In this document: in pieces, positions 42,035 to 50,061 of the stretch
How the letters are laid out: every line of letters starts with the position of its first letter
Numbering within the stretch: the stretch's first letter is position 1
NCBI GenBank assembly: GCA_965223125.1
Contig: OZ244984.1
Coordinates: forward strand, 3,534,001 to 3,598,000
DNA from: Pacificispira sp965223125
GTDB taxonomy: Bacteria > Pseudomonadota > Alphaproteobacteria > UBA8366 > Aestuariispiraceae
Length of the DNA: 64,000 nucleotides
Direction of reading: 5' to 3'
Translations under genes and position numbers: made by a program
The notes under the pieces: generated by a model
What the model was told of the DNA's origin: nothing
What the model saw: the letters and a program-made list of their open reading frames with translations, nothing else
The model's database searches: none

Positions 42035-42385
42035 TTACTTCTGTACCCAACCGTCGCGGGTCTGGAACCACCAGCCGGACGGGGCCTTGTCATAGATGGC
42101 CTTGGCGTAGATTTCCTGAATGGCCGTGATATCCACACCCTGTTCGCCTGCCTTCTGCTGATAGAAGGCCCGTCGTTTGTTATTGATATCCGCTATCAGA
42201 TTCTGAACATCGGCACCCGCACCGTCACGTGGAACGGCATAGCCGTCATAGCGTTCCCCCACGATCCCGGCGGATCGGGGGCCGTCCAGGGATTCGGCGG
42301 CGTGGACCGGTTTGCCGCCGAACAGCATCGCGCTGCCTGCGAGGCAAACGCCCAGTCCGGCAAGGACCGCTCTACGGTTGACCAT
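42035..42385 (-). CDS. ydbL: YdbL-like protein (DUF1318)
   Basis: A 116-residue exported protein: signal peptide MVNRRAVLAGLGVCLAGSAM with cleavage probably after VHA, then a DUF1318 domain with GERYDGYAVPRDGAGADVQN, INNKRRAFYQQKAGEQGV and APSGWWFQTRDGWVQK. YdbL is the periplasmic partner of the YdbH-YnbE intermembrane bridge that moves phospholipid to the outer membrane. The open frame extends eleven codons upstream to 42418, overlapping ynbE; I chose the start that gives a clean signal peptide. Twin Arg in the signal is noted. Confidence 0.88.
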   Translation of the reverse strand: MVNRRAVLAGLGVCLAGSAMLFGGKPVHAAESLDGPRSAGIVGERYDGYAVPRDGAGADVQNLIADINNKRRAFYQQKAGEQGVDITAIQEIYAKAIYDKAPSGWWFQTRDGWVQK

Positions 42386-42392
42386 GGCGGTA

Positions 42393-42593
42393 TCAGAAAA
42401 TCGGGTTGGCTTGAACATCTTCCTGAGCCTCTTTGATCAGGCGCAAGCGGACATCGGCGTCCAGCTTGACGTTGAGATTGATGGTTATCGGCTCTCGTGG
42501 AGCTTCGAGTTGGACGGTTGGCGTACAGGACACGGCCAAGCCCAAGCCTAGCAGGACACCAGCAGTACGAAGAGATCCAAACCATCCTGTCAC
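42393..42593 (-). CDS. ynbE: YnbE-like lipoprotein
   Basis: A 66-residue lipoprotein. A lipobox-like segment GLGLAVSCTP gives the lipidated Cys near residue 23, followed by the conserved YnbE core TVQLEAPREPITINLNVKLD and KEAQEDVQANPIF. YnbE in E. coli forms the outer-membrane end of the YdbH bridge by completing its beta structure. Here it stands with ydbL but no ydbH-like gene is adjacent; upstream on the same strand is a coiled-coil membrane protein instead. Confidence 0.88.
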   Translation of the reverse strand: MTGWFGSLRTAGVLLGLGLAVSCTPTVQLEAPREPITINLNVKLDADVRLRLIKEAQEDVQANPIF

Positions 42594-42703
42594 GAGCGCA
42601 ATCCATCTGAAAAGCGGTATCGATAGTCGATACCTGGGAACTCTATACGGGTTCTATAGGAATGAAAACGGGGGAGGTCGGCAATTCCGTCGGCGGTGAT
42701 GGA

Positions 42704-43204
42704 TTATTGTGCGGAGAGTACTCGACGTTGCTGTTCTTCCCCAGAAGCAGGCGCGTTGGAGGAAGGAATCGCAATACTGGCCGCACCGGCATTGCTTGTC
42801 GCACCGCTGGAAGGGCTGGTCTGCGATGTGCGGGAGGATGGGGCGGACATCTGCATGCCACCGTTGTCACGACTGACCAGATACCAACCGCCACCGGCGA
42901 ACAGGCCGAGTGTGATGCCAAACAGGAGAACCAGAGTCGTCAGGATCGCGGCAGTCATCCGACGCTGGCGCGACAGGCCGTTGATTTCGGATATCGCCTT
43001 TTCCAGCTTGCCATCAACGCGCTTGTTGCCATCGTTCATTTCGGATTGAAGCCGGATGAGGGCCGCTGAAAGATCGGCACGCAATGCGCTGTGGGCCTGC
43101 TGTACGGATTTGGATTCAGCCGCAACAATGCGCAAGGCCGCACGGACCTGCGCCTCGACGGCAGACAAGTGTGCCCGCAGTTCTTCACGGGACAGGTCCG
43201 TCAT
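42704..43204 (-). CDS. hypothetical single-pass coiled-coil membrane protein
   Basis: A 166-residue protein I do not recognise. Residues 1-85 are charged and helical (coiled coil likely, DLSREELRAHLSAVEAQVRA onward). A membrane helix lies at about 84-106 (AAILTTLVLLFGITLGLF). The C-terminal 55 residues are low-complexity Ser/Ala/Gly/Pro and should lie outside the cytoplasm. It is the first gene of a minus-strand run leading to ynbE and ydbL, 110 bases upstream of ynbE. Confidence 0.75.
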   Translation of the reverse strand: MTDLSREELRAHLSAVEAQVRAALRIVAAESKSVQQAHSALRADLSAALIRLQSEMNDGNKRVDGKLEKAISEINGLSRQRRMTAAILTTLVLLFGITLGLFAGGGWYLVSRDNGGMQMSAPSSRTSQTSPSSGATSNAGAASIAIPSSNAPASGEEQQRRVLSAQ

Positions 43205-43482
43205 TACATTGCGCCTCTACTTGTACCGGGTCATTGCTGCATCCATGCCTGATTTTTGATCAGGACTTAGCACCATGATACCCACACACCCAATATCGCA
43301 ACTGATAATTATCGATTCCCTCCCCATCGTCCATAACAAGTTTTCCGGGGTCGCTGCAAGTTGAAGTCACAGGATATCATGAGAACTGATGCTATCGACG
43401 GTTTCCGGTGTCAGGAATTCGTGTAGAACTCAAATGCGGTTCTTCGATATGAATGTTCTCAGCGATGTAGAAAGAGGCCCGA

Positions 43483-44358
43483 ATGACAAGTTTGACATCC
43501 TTCCTCGGGGCTCTGATTGGGATTGTTGCGCTTTTGTACGGGCTGCTGGTGCTCGGGCTTTTTCTGGCCCAGCGCGCACTGATGTACCATCCCGTATCAG
43601 ATCGACCGCGACCGGGTGCCGCCCTGGCGAATATCGTGCATATCGAGGAGATTCCCTCTCATGACTGGCTGGGCCTGTTCAGCTGGTGGGCTGCTCCACA
43701 GGATGGATTACAGCCAGTTGTCGTCTATTTTCACGGCAATGCTGGCACCCAGTTGGACCGGGAAGCGCGGATGGCGGCGATGGTTGCACGGGGCTGGGGT
43801 GTGCTGATTCCAGGCTATCGTTATAATTCGGGGGCAGGGGGCACACCATCGGAACAGGACTTGATCGCCGATGGCGTCGCGGTTCTGGACTGGCTGCGGG
43901 ACCAGGGTATCGGGGCAGATCGAACGGTGCTGTATGGTGAGTCGCTTGGCACCGGAATTGCCGTTGCGCTGGCGGGTCGGAAGGATCGCGCCTGTGCTGT
44001 GATACTGGATGCTCCCTATGACAGCATCGCCGCCGTTGCTGCGCGGCATTACTGGTATGTTCCGGTTCGTCTGCTATTGAAAGATCCCTTCGATTCGGTT
44101 CTGCGCATACCGGAAATTCAGGCTCCGATCCTGATCGGCCACGGAACGCTGGATCGGGTCATTCCGATCATTCACGGACGCCGTCTGTTTCAGGCGGCAC
44201 GGGAACCTAAATATTTTGTCGAAAAGCCGCTGGCCGGTCATACGGACCTGTTCGACCATGGATTCCTGGAGGATGTTGCCGCATTTCTAGACCGGATTGG
44301 GCAAGACCAAGAAGCCGGAAAATCAGGGGTCGGGTGTGAAAAACGATCCGCCGAATAA
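43483..44358 (+). CDS. alpha/beta hydrolase, ABHD13/FrsA-like, membrane-anchored
   Basis: A 291-residue protein with an N-terminal membrane helix (LGALIGIVALLYGLLVLGLF), then ALMYHP, a short motif shared by ABHD13-like hydrolases. The oxyanion segment is VVYFHGNAGT, the nucleophile elbow GESLG, the acid lies in GHGTLDRVIP, and the His in AGHTDLFDH. The active site should face the periplasm or membrane surface. The substrate is unknown. Its 3' end overlaps the stop of the converging PAS-protein gene by 36 bases. Confidence 0.88.
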   Translation: MTSLTSFLGALIGIVALLYGLLVLGLFLAQRALMYHPVSDRPRPGAALANIVHIEEIPSHDWLGLFSWWAAPQDGLQPVVVYFHGNAGTQLDREARMAAMVARGWGVLIPGYRYNSGAGGTPSEQDLIADGVAVLDWLRDQGIGADRTVLYGESLGTGIAVALAGRKDRACAVILDAPYDSIAAVAARHYWYVPVRLLLKDPFDSVLRIPEIQAPILIGHGTLDRVIPIIHGRRLFQAAREPKYFVEKPLAGHTDLFDHGFLEDVAAFLDRIGQDQEAGKSGVGCEKRSAE

Positions 44359-44817
44359 CCAGATATCTCCGTCATCGCGTGCCAGGATTGGCAGCGACAT
44401 GGTTTCTATCATCCCGGAATAGTCGCCGCTGACGAACTGGACATTCAGGAAGATCGGGATCAATTCCGCAACAGCACGGTTCGACAGGGTTATCGCCTTG
44501 TCGGCCTCTTCCTTCACCATGTGGCGGCGCAATGGTATGCCGGTCACGTCGCGCCCGAAATAACGCACGATCTCGCTGCCCAGCAACCGGTATTGCCAGT
44601 CGCCATCCACCAGCGGCTCCAGAATGAACACCCGGTCGGCACAGCCCAAGGCAGCAAGGCTTTCCAGAGTGATATCCTTCCGTCGCGGAAGTGTCTCCTG
44701 TCCGGATGTACCTGTATCGCGATGAAGGCTGCGCCAGTATTCGTACAGGTTTTTTGCCTCCGGCGAATTCGGAGCGGTCAGAATCTCAAAAAATGGACTT
44801 ACCGTGAAATCCTGCAC
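44323..44817 (-). CDS. PAS-domain protein (PAS_5 family)
   Basis: A 164-residue single-domain protein matching the alphaproteobacterial PAS_5 family: YWRSLHRDTGTSG, LPRRKDITLESLAALG, VFILEPLVDGDWQYRLLGSE and RYFGRDVTG near residue 95. A second half contains NVQFVSGDYSGMIETMSLPI. The family is common near lineage-specific genes; ligand and output are unknown. The start lies just before a divergent dehydratase gene, with about 165 bases of spacer. Confidence 0.85.
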   Translation of the reverse strand: MQDFTVSPFFEILTAPNSPEAKNLYEYWRSLHRDTGTSGQETLPRRKDITLESLAALGCADRVFILEPLVDGDWQYRLLGSEIVRYFGRDVTGIPLRRHMVKEEADKAITLSNRAVAELIPIFLNVQFVSGDYSGMIETMSLPILARDDGDIWLFGGSFFTPDP

Positions 44818-44981
44818 AACTCTGCCTTCGCCCTGTCCATGTGTCGGAGGTTATAGGAATATATTGTGGCACAGTTTCATCAATTTACACAATCTTCGTG
44901 CGGCCAGGCGCTTGCCCTTGCAGCATGCTGACGTGTAGGCAGATAGGGTAGTTGGGACAGGGTAACAGGAGTTGGATTTTC

Positions 44982-45944
44982 ATGACAGATTCAATGGTTG
45001 ATCCGGCGATTGATCCGGCAGACATTCGCGCTGCCTATGACCGGATTTCCCCCTATATCCGCCGCACACCAGTGCTGTCCCTGTTGCCGGGAGATATGCA
45101 CGATTACGCAACGGTGGTCCTGAAACTCGAACAGTTGCAGCATACCGCCTCCTTCAAGGTCAGGGGTGCGTTCAACTCCCTGCTGTCCCTGCCGGTACCG
45201 GAGTCAGGCGTGATTGCCGCATCCGGGGGAAACCATGGTGCCGCAGTGGCATATGCGGCCCGGGAACTCGGGCATCGGGCAGAGATTTTCGTTCCTGAAA
45301 TCATTTCTTCCGCCAAGCTAGAGCGGTTGCGGTCTTATGGGGCTGCGGTCACCGTGATCGGGCGGGAATTTGCCGAGGCTCTGGATGCCTGTCTTGCGCG
45401 CCAGCGTGAAACCGGGGCTCTGATGCTGCACGCCTATGATCAGCCGGAAATCCTGGTCGGTCAGGGTACGGTGGCGCTGGAATTCGAGGAACAGTCACCA
45501 GAAATCGAAACATTGCTGATTGCGGTCGGTGGTGGCGGGTTGATCGGAGGTGTTGTAAACTGGTATCGTGGACATCTAAGGGTTATTGCAGTGGAAAGCG
45601 AAGGGACGCCAAGTCTGAATGCGGCCCGGGCTGCGGGCAGGCCAGTCGATGTCTCCATCTCGGGACTTGCGGCTGATTCTCTCGGGGCACGGCGGATCGG
45701 TACGTTGGGGTTCGATGCGGTCCGGAACTATGTATCGGATTCGCTGCTGGTGACGGATGAACAGATTGTGGCGGCACAGGCGCTGCTGTGGGACAGGTTC
45801 CGGCTGATCGTTGAACCCGGCGGCGCGACCGCTCTGGCGGCATTGACCGGTGGTGCCTATCGACCGCGACAGGGTGAGCGGGTCGGTGTTCTGGTCTGCG
45901 GGGGAAACACGTCGTTGTCCAAGTTTGAGGGTGGCATGAAATAA
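44982..45944 (+). CDS. threonine/serine dehydratase family PLP enzyme (paralogue)
   Basis: A 320-residue fold-type II PLP enzyme, a second member of the family in this window. The PLP lysine is in TASFKVRGAFN, the loop ASGGNHGAAVAYAAREL substitutes Gly for Ser in the substrate loop, and the phosphate loop is AVGGGGLIGG. There is no ACT domain. AGGAG precedes the ATG at 44982; the frame runs ten codons further upstream. It is followed 12 bases later by an SDR gene, so the two probably form a unit acting on a small hydroxy amino acid or its product. Confidence 0.88.
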   Translation: MTDSMVDPAIDPADIRAAYDRISPYIRRTPVLSLLPGDMHDYATVVLKLEQLQHTASFKVRGAFNSLLSLPVPESGVIAASGGNHGAAVAYAARELGHRAEIFVPEIISSAKLERLRSYGAAVTVIGREFAEALDACLARQRETGALMLHAYDQPEILVGQGTVALEFEEQSPEIETLLIAVGGGGLIGGVVNWYRGHLRVIAVESEGTPSLNAARAAGRPVDVSISGLAADSLGARRIGTLGFDAVRNYVSDSLLVTDEQIVAAQALLWDRFRLIVEPGGATALAALTGGAYRPRQGERVGVLVCGGNTSLSKFEGGMK

Positions 45945-45955
45945 GGGGGTAGATC

Positions 45956-46732
45956 ATGGGGGATCGTCTGGCAGGAAGGGTGGCCATCGTAACCGGTGCT
46001 TCTTCAGGCCTCGGGCGGGCCATCGCGCGGCGCTTCGCCGCTGAAGGCGCGCGCGTCGCACTGGCGGATATCCGTCTCGATCCGCTTGAAGGCGGGGTAA
46101 CGACAGAGGAGATGATCCTTGCCGAGGGAGGAACCTGTCTGACATTCCAGTGTGATGTTGCATCCTGGGAGTCGGTCGATGCACTGGTTGAAAATACCGT
46201 AAAAGCATTCGGTCGACTGGACATTCTGGTCAACAACGCGGCGATCAGCGATGGCTGCCGCTTGCTGGATACCGAGCCTGAAAGCTGGGATCGGGTAATG
46301 GATGTTAATCTGAAAGGGGTCTATTTTGGCTGTAAGCGGGCCGTGCGCCAGATGCTGTCACAGGACCCGCAGCCTGATGATCCAGACGTCCGGGGGCGGA
46401 TCGTCAATATATCATCCCAGCATGGCATGGTCTGTTCGCCGGGCGATTTCAGTTATGGCGTATCCAAGGCGGGCGTTGTCTACATGACCCGCCAGATCGC
46501 TGTGGACTATGCGAAGGACGGAATCATCTGCAATGCGGTCGCACCGGGAAAAATCCTGACCGGCCGTGCCGATGGCATGGTCAATCTGGACTATTCCACC
46601 GCCCGGACTCCACTGCCCCGACTGGGTCGTCCGGAAGACGTGGCCAATGCGGCGCTGTTCCTGGCGAGCCCGGAGGCGAGTTACATGACTGGTCACAACC
46701 TGCTGGTCGATGGCGGCTGGATGGCCTATTGA
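45956..46732 (+). CDS. short-chain dehydrogenase/reductase (SDR)
   Basis: A 258-residue classical SDR. The cofactor motif is VTGASSGLG, with ALADIRLD suggesting NAD over NADP (Asp at the end of beta2). NNAAIS follows, the catalytic Ser is in ISSQHGM, YGVSK carries the catalytic Tyr and Lys, and the C-terminal VDGGWMAY is typical of glucose-dehydrogenase/3-oxoacyl-ACP-reductase-like members. The substrate is a secondary alcohol or ketone, not further readable. It lies downstream of a dehydratase-like gene in the same transcription unit. Confidence 0.9.
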   Translation: MGDRLAGRVAIVTGASSGLGRAIARRFAAEGARVALADIRLDPLEGGVTTEEMILAEGGTCLTFQCDVASWESVDALVENTVKAFGRLDILVNNAAISDGCRLLDTEPESWDRVMDVNLKGVYFGCKRAVRQMLSQDPQPDDPDVRGRIVNISSQHGMVCSPGDFSYGVSKAGVVYMTRQIAVDYAKDGIICNAVAPGKILTGRADGMVNLDYSTARTPLPRLGRPEDVANAALFLASPEASYMTGHNLLVDGGWMAY

Positions 46733-47089
46733 GTTCGATCAGCAGGATATCAGTGGGGCGTTTAAGTTCAGGCGAAAACTTGTGTCAGCATGGCGGCATT
46801 GGCGGCTATCGTTGCGGCCAGCAGCAGGGCGGAACAGAATACGGCGTCCATGGTGTTCTCCATCATCGTGGTCTGGTTTCAGTATTGCTGTCCCTTAGAT
46901 GGGCCATGCTGCGATGCAGCACAAACGCGCGTGCCGTAACCTAGACCTGCATCGGGCGCATGGCTGGGTGGAATGCACGTTTTTTTGCATCTTCAGTTAT
47001 TCGTTAATCATTCGTTACGGTTCTGATGCCAGAATAACCTTGTTCAAGTGCGACGATATACAAGATCGCGATTTCAGGAGAGCGTCCAG
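46733..47089. other. intergenic region before the second sensor kinase
   Basis: About 350 bases between the SDR gene and the kinase gene. It contains an 11-bp-spaced direct repeat of ATTCGTTA (46999-47006 and 47010-47017), which could be a regulator or response-regulator site. A weak 31-codon minus-strand frame is annotated separately. Nothing else is recognised. Confidence 0.35.
46768..46863 (-). CDS. possible small hydrophobic peptide
   Basis: A 31-codon frame reads MENTMDAVFCSALLLAATIA and continues as one hydrophobic helix to LTQVFA. It could be a small single-pass membrane peptide. No good ribosome-binding site is seen and the frame may be accidental. Confidence 0.22.
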   Translation of the reverse strand: MENTMDAVFCSALLLAATIAANAAMLTQVFA

Positions 47090-48781
47090 GTGTTCATTGA
47101 ATTGATCAAGGGAGTGGCGTTGCTTCTCGCCCTCTGCCTTCTTTATGGTTTCATCCTCAGACGCTGGCGGAATGATGAGTTGCCTGGACTGGTGCTGGCC
47201 GGGATTCTGTTCGGCGGCATTTGTATCATCGGGATGATGGCCCCTTTGCGGTTCCCGGACGGTGTGATCTTTGACGCACGATCTGTCATCCTGGCCATGG
47301 CGGGTTTCTTCGGCGGTCCGGTCGTTGGCATACTGGCGGGTATCATAGCGGCTTGCTATCGGCTGTGGTTGGGTGGCGGCGGCGCCGTTGTTGGGGTGGC
47401 GGTAATTGTGACCTGCGTCGGGCTGGGGCTCGTTTATCATCTGCTGTATCGGCGCAGATTGTTCGGACAGGGCTTCAATCAGTATCTGGTTTTCGGTTTT
47501 TTTGTTCACGTTCTCAGTTTCCTCTGGTTCACCCTGCTGCCTGTCAGCAATCTGTCGGAAATGCTGCAGGTCATGGTGGCCCCGTATATCGGCGTCTTTA
47601 CCCTAGCGACTGCCCTTTTGGGCTGGCTGTTGCAGGATGCTCGGCGGTCGGTAGCCGTCGAAAGCCGACTATCCGAGAAATCCAAACAACTGGATGCCGT
47701 GATGAACTACATGACGGACGGGATCAGCGTGGTCGATTCCGATCTGAATGTGGTGATCTACAACAAGCGTTTTCTGGAATTGCTTGAATTTCCCCCGGAC
47801 CAACTGAAATTTGGCGATCCGTTCGAGAAATTCGTCCGCTACAATGCAATGCGGGGCGAATATGGTGATGGGGATATCGAAACGCTGGTTCGCACGCGGG
47901 TTGAGCTTGCCCGAAAGTTCGAGCCGCATTCCATGGTCCGGGAACGCCCGAATGGTCTGTCGATCGCGGTTAAGGGAAATCCGCTGCCCGGTGGCGGCAT
48001 GGTGTCGCTCTATTCCGATATCACCCAACAACTCAAGGAACGTCGCGCCCTGGAACACGCCAAGCAGGAGGCGGAACAGGCCAGCGCGTCCAAGTCACAG
48101 TTCCTGTCCCATATGAGTCATGAATTGCGTACGCCACTGAATTCGATAATCGGGTTTTCGGAAGTGATGCATTGTCAGCTTTATGGCAAGATCGACAATG
48201 CGAAATACCTTGAATACCTTTTGGATATACGTCGTTCGGGCGAACATCTGCTGCAATTGATCAATGACGTGCTTGATCTGTCAAAGATTGATGCCGGTCA
48301 GGTTGTGCTGAATGAAATTGATATCGACATGGAACGCCTGATCGACGAATGCGTTCGGATGGTCGGTGGCAGACAGGATCGTAATCCCGTTCATATCCGT
48401 GTCGAGAAAAATGGCACGCATCGGCTTCGGGCCGATGATCGTATCGTCAAGCAGGTGATTCTGAACCTGCTGACCAATGCGGTTAAGTACAATGTGCCCG
48501 GTGGTCAGGTGACGATTTTAGTTCAGGAGAAGAATGACGCCCTGTCACTGGTTGTTCGGGATACCGGGATTGGCATTGCGCCAGCTGATATCCCGAAAGT
48601 CCTGGAACCGTTTGGCCAGGTTCGATCCGATGCCTATCGGACGCATGAGGGAACCGGTCTGGGGCTGTCACTTTCGAAACAATTGACCGAGTTGCATGGC
48701 GGCAGCCTGTCGCTGGAAAGCACGGTCGGGATCGGAACCGCCGTGACTGTTCGCTTTCCGCCTGAAAGAACAATTCATTGA
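47090..48781 (+). CDS. sensor histidine kinase with 5TMR-LYT-like and PAS domains
   Basis: A 563-residue kinase read from GTG at 47090, preceded by AGGAGAG. Six hydrophobic segments (about 1-190; GILFGGICIIGMMAPLRFP and LAMAGFFGGPVVGILAGIIA) resemble the 5TMR-LYT receptor domain, which in other systems senses small molecules or membrane state. A PAS domain (about 200-310, MTDGISVVDSDLNVVIYN) precedes the HisKA box with H344 in SHELRTPLN. The ATPase domain has NLLTNAVKYN, DTGIGI and GTGLGL. There is no adjacent response regulator, so the partner is encoded elsewhere. Confidence 0.88.
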   Translation: MFIELIKGVALLLALCLLYGFILRRWRNDELPGLVLAGILFGGICIIGMMAPLRFPDGVIFDARSVILAMAGFFGGPVVGILAGIIAACYRLWLGGGGAVVGVAVIVTCVGLGLVYHLLYRRRLFGQGFNQYLVFGFFVHVLSFLWFTLLPVSNLSEMLQVMVAPYIGVFTLATALLGWLLQDARRSVAVESRLSEKSKQLDAVMNYMTDGISVVDSDLNVVIYNKRFLELLEFPPDQLKFGDPFEKFVRYNAMRGEYGDGDIETLVRTRVELARKFEPHSMVRERPNGLSIAVKGNPLPGGGMVSLYSDITQQLKERRALEHAKQEAEQASASKSQFLSHMSHELRTPLNSIIGFSEVMHCQLYGKIDNAKYLEYLLDIRRSGEHLLQLINDVLDLSKIDAGQVVLNEIDIDMERLIDECVRMVGGRQDRNPVHIRVEKNGTHRLRADDRIVKQVILNLLTNAVKYNVPGGQVTILVQEKNDALSLVVRDTGIGIAPADIPKVLEPFGQVRSDAYRTHEGTGLGLSLSKQLTELHGGSLSLESTVGIGTAVTVRFPPERTIH

Positions 48782-48885
48782 TGCTGCGGGACGGGACTTT
48801 CCGTCAATCCCTGCTATATCGTCCAAAGGATCCGGTTCGCCTTATGCAAAGACCGTGATCGGTTTGGGCTAGGAGGAGGGTATCA

Positions 48886-49986
48886 GTGGATTCCGCAACG
48901 CAATTTGTTCTGGGTGCGTGTGTTGGGACGGCGGTTCTGGGACGACGGCTCGGGCCTCGGAAAGCAGCCCTTGTTGGGGGCCTGCTGGGCACCGTGCCGG
49001 ACTTGGATGTGTTTTATCCCTTTGACGGTCCGGTTGATGATTTCGTTCTGCATCGCGGGGCCAGCCATTCGTTACTGATCCATGCCCTGGTTACGCCGGT
49101 CTTTGGCGAAGCGCTGTTACGTGTGTTCAGGCGGTTCCGGGAGGAAGGGCTCAGCACCCATCGTCTTGCCGTCTATCTGGCAGTTTTCCTGTGCTTTGCG
49201 ACCCATGCGCTGCTGGATGCGATGACGATCTATGGAACGCAGTTATTCTGGCCCGTTTCAAAGGTGCCCATCGGCATCGGTTCGATCTTCATCATTGACC
49301 CGGTCTATACGCTGCCCCTGCTTGTCATGACATTGTGGGCTTTGTTTCAGGGGGAATGGCGACCAGGATTCAGGCGTGGACTGGCAATCGTTTTGGTGAT
49401 GTCGACCGGATATCTGGGCTGGAGCCTGGCCGGCCAGCAGATTGCCATGGCACGCGCGGTAGAGGCCCTGGGCGGGGCTCAGGAAGGGGACCGGATTCTG
49501 GCTTCGCCCGCGCCATTCAGCACTCTGTTCTGGAAGACCATCGTGCTGCGCGGCGGATCCTATGCGAACATATACGTACCGATGCTGGGCGATGCGGCTG
49601 AGATACGGGCCTATGCCCATCCCCGAAATCCGGACTGGCTTGCCTGTGCGGAGTCAATCTACGATGTCATGCGCGTGGCAGCCTTCGCTAAGGGGTTCGT
49701 GCGTCTGGAGCGGGCAGGGGATGTGTTGCGCATCGCCGACCTGCGTATGGGATTGACCCCCGGTTATGTTTTCCGTTTCGAGGCTGGACGGTTCGATGGT
49801 GCTTTCCTCAGTGCTATTCCGACGGTTCGGATCGCGCCGCAAAGATCATTCGACAATGATGCGGACTGGCTGTTTGCCGGTATAGCAGGGACCGGTGTAA
49901 CGCGCCGGATCGAGGCGGATGCGGCGATGGCTCTGCCCAATAGAGGGGCTTTTCCTTCCGATCAGACCGTTTCTGCTGAATGCTGA
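48886..49986 (+). CDS. YdjM-like metal-dependent membrane hydrolase (DUF457)
   Basis: A 366-residue protein. The N-terminal part is a YdjM/DUF457 membrane domain: TQFVLGACVGTAVLGRRLG, GLLGTVPDLDVF, HRGASHSLLIHAL and FATHALLDAMTIYG, with conserved His and Asp ligands. The C-terminal half (about 190-366) is soluble and contains GDRILASPAPFSTLFWKTIV. The start is GTG with AGGAGGAG just before it. YdjM-type proteins are stress-linked in E. coli, and the enzymatic activity is not established. Confidence 0.85.
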   Translation: MDSATQFVLGACVGTAVLGRRLGPRKAALVGGLLGTVPDLDVFYPFDGPVDDFVLHRGASHSLLIHALVTPVFGEALLRVFRRFREEGLSTHRLAVYLAVFLCFATHALLDAMTIYGTQLFWPVSKVPIGIGSIFIIDPVYTLPLLVMTLWALFQGEWRPGFRRGLAIVLVMSTGYLGWSLAGQQIAMARAVEALGGAQEGDRILASPAPFSTLFWKTIVLRGGSYANIYVPMLGDAAEIRAYAHPRNPDWLACAESIYDVMRVAAFAKGFVRLERAGDVLRIADLRMGLTPGYVFRFEAGRFDGAFLSAIPTVRIAPQRSFDNDADWLFAGIAGTGVTRRIEADAAMALPNRGAFPSDQTVSAEC

Positions 49987-49993
49987 AAGCCAA

Positions 49994-50023
49994 CGGCCCC
50001 GCCCTCTTTCGAGAGCGGGGCCG
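49994..50023. terminator. bidirectional terminator between ydjM-like gene and glnA
   Basis: CGGCCCCGC pairs with GCGGGGCCG across a loop of 12 bases containing CTCT/AGAG, which can extend the stem. It stands between two converging genes. On the glnA side it is followed by TTGGCTTT, a weak T-rich tail. Confidence 0.75.
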
Positions 50024-50061
50024 CCGGAATGTGATACTGATCCCGGTGATTCCTGTCGGAA

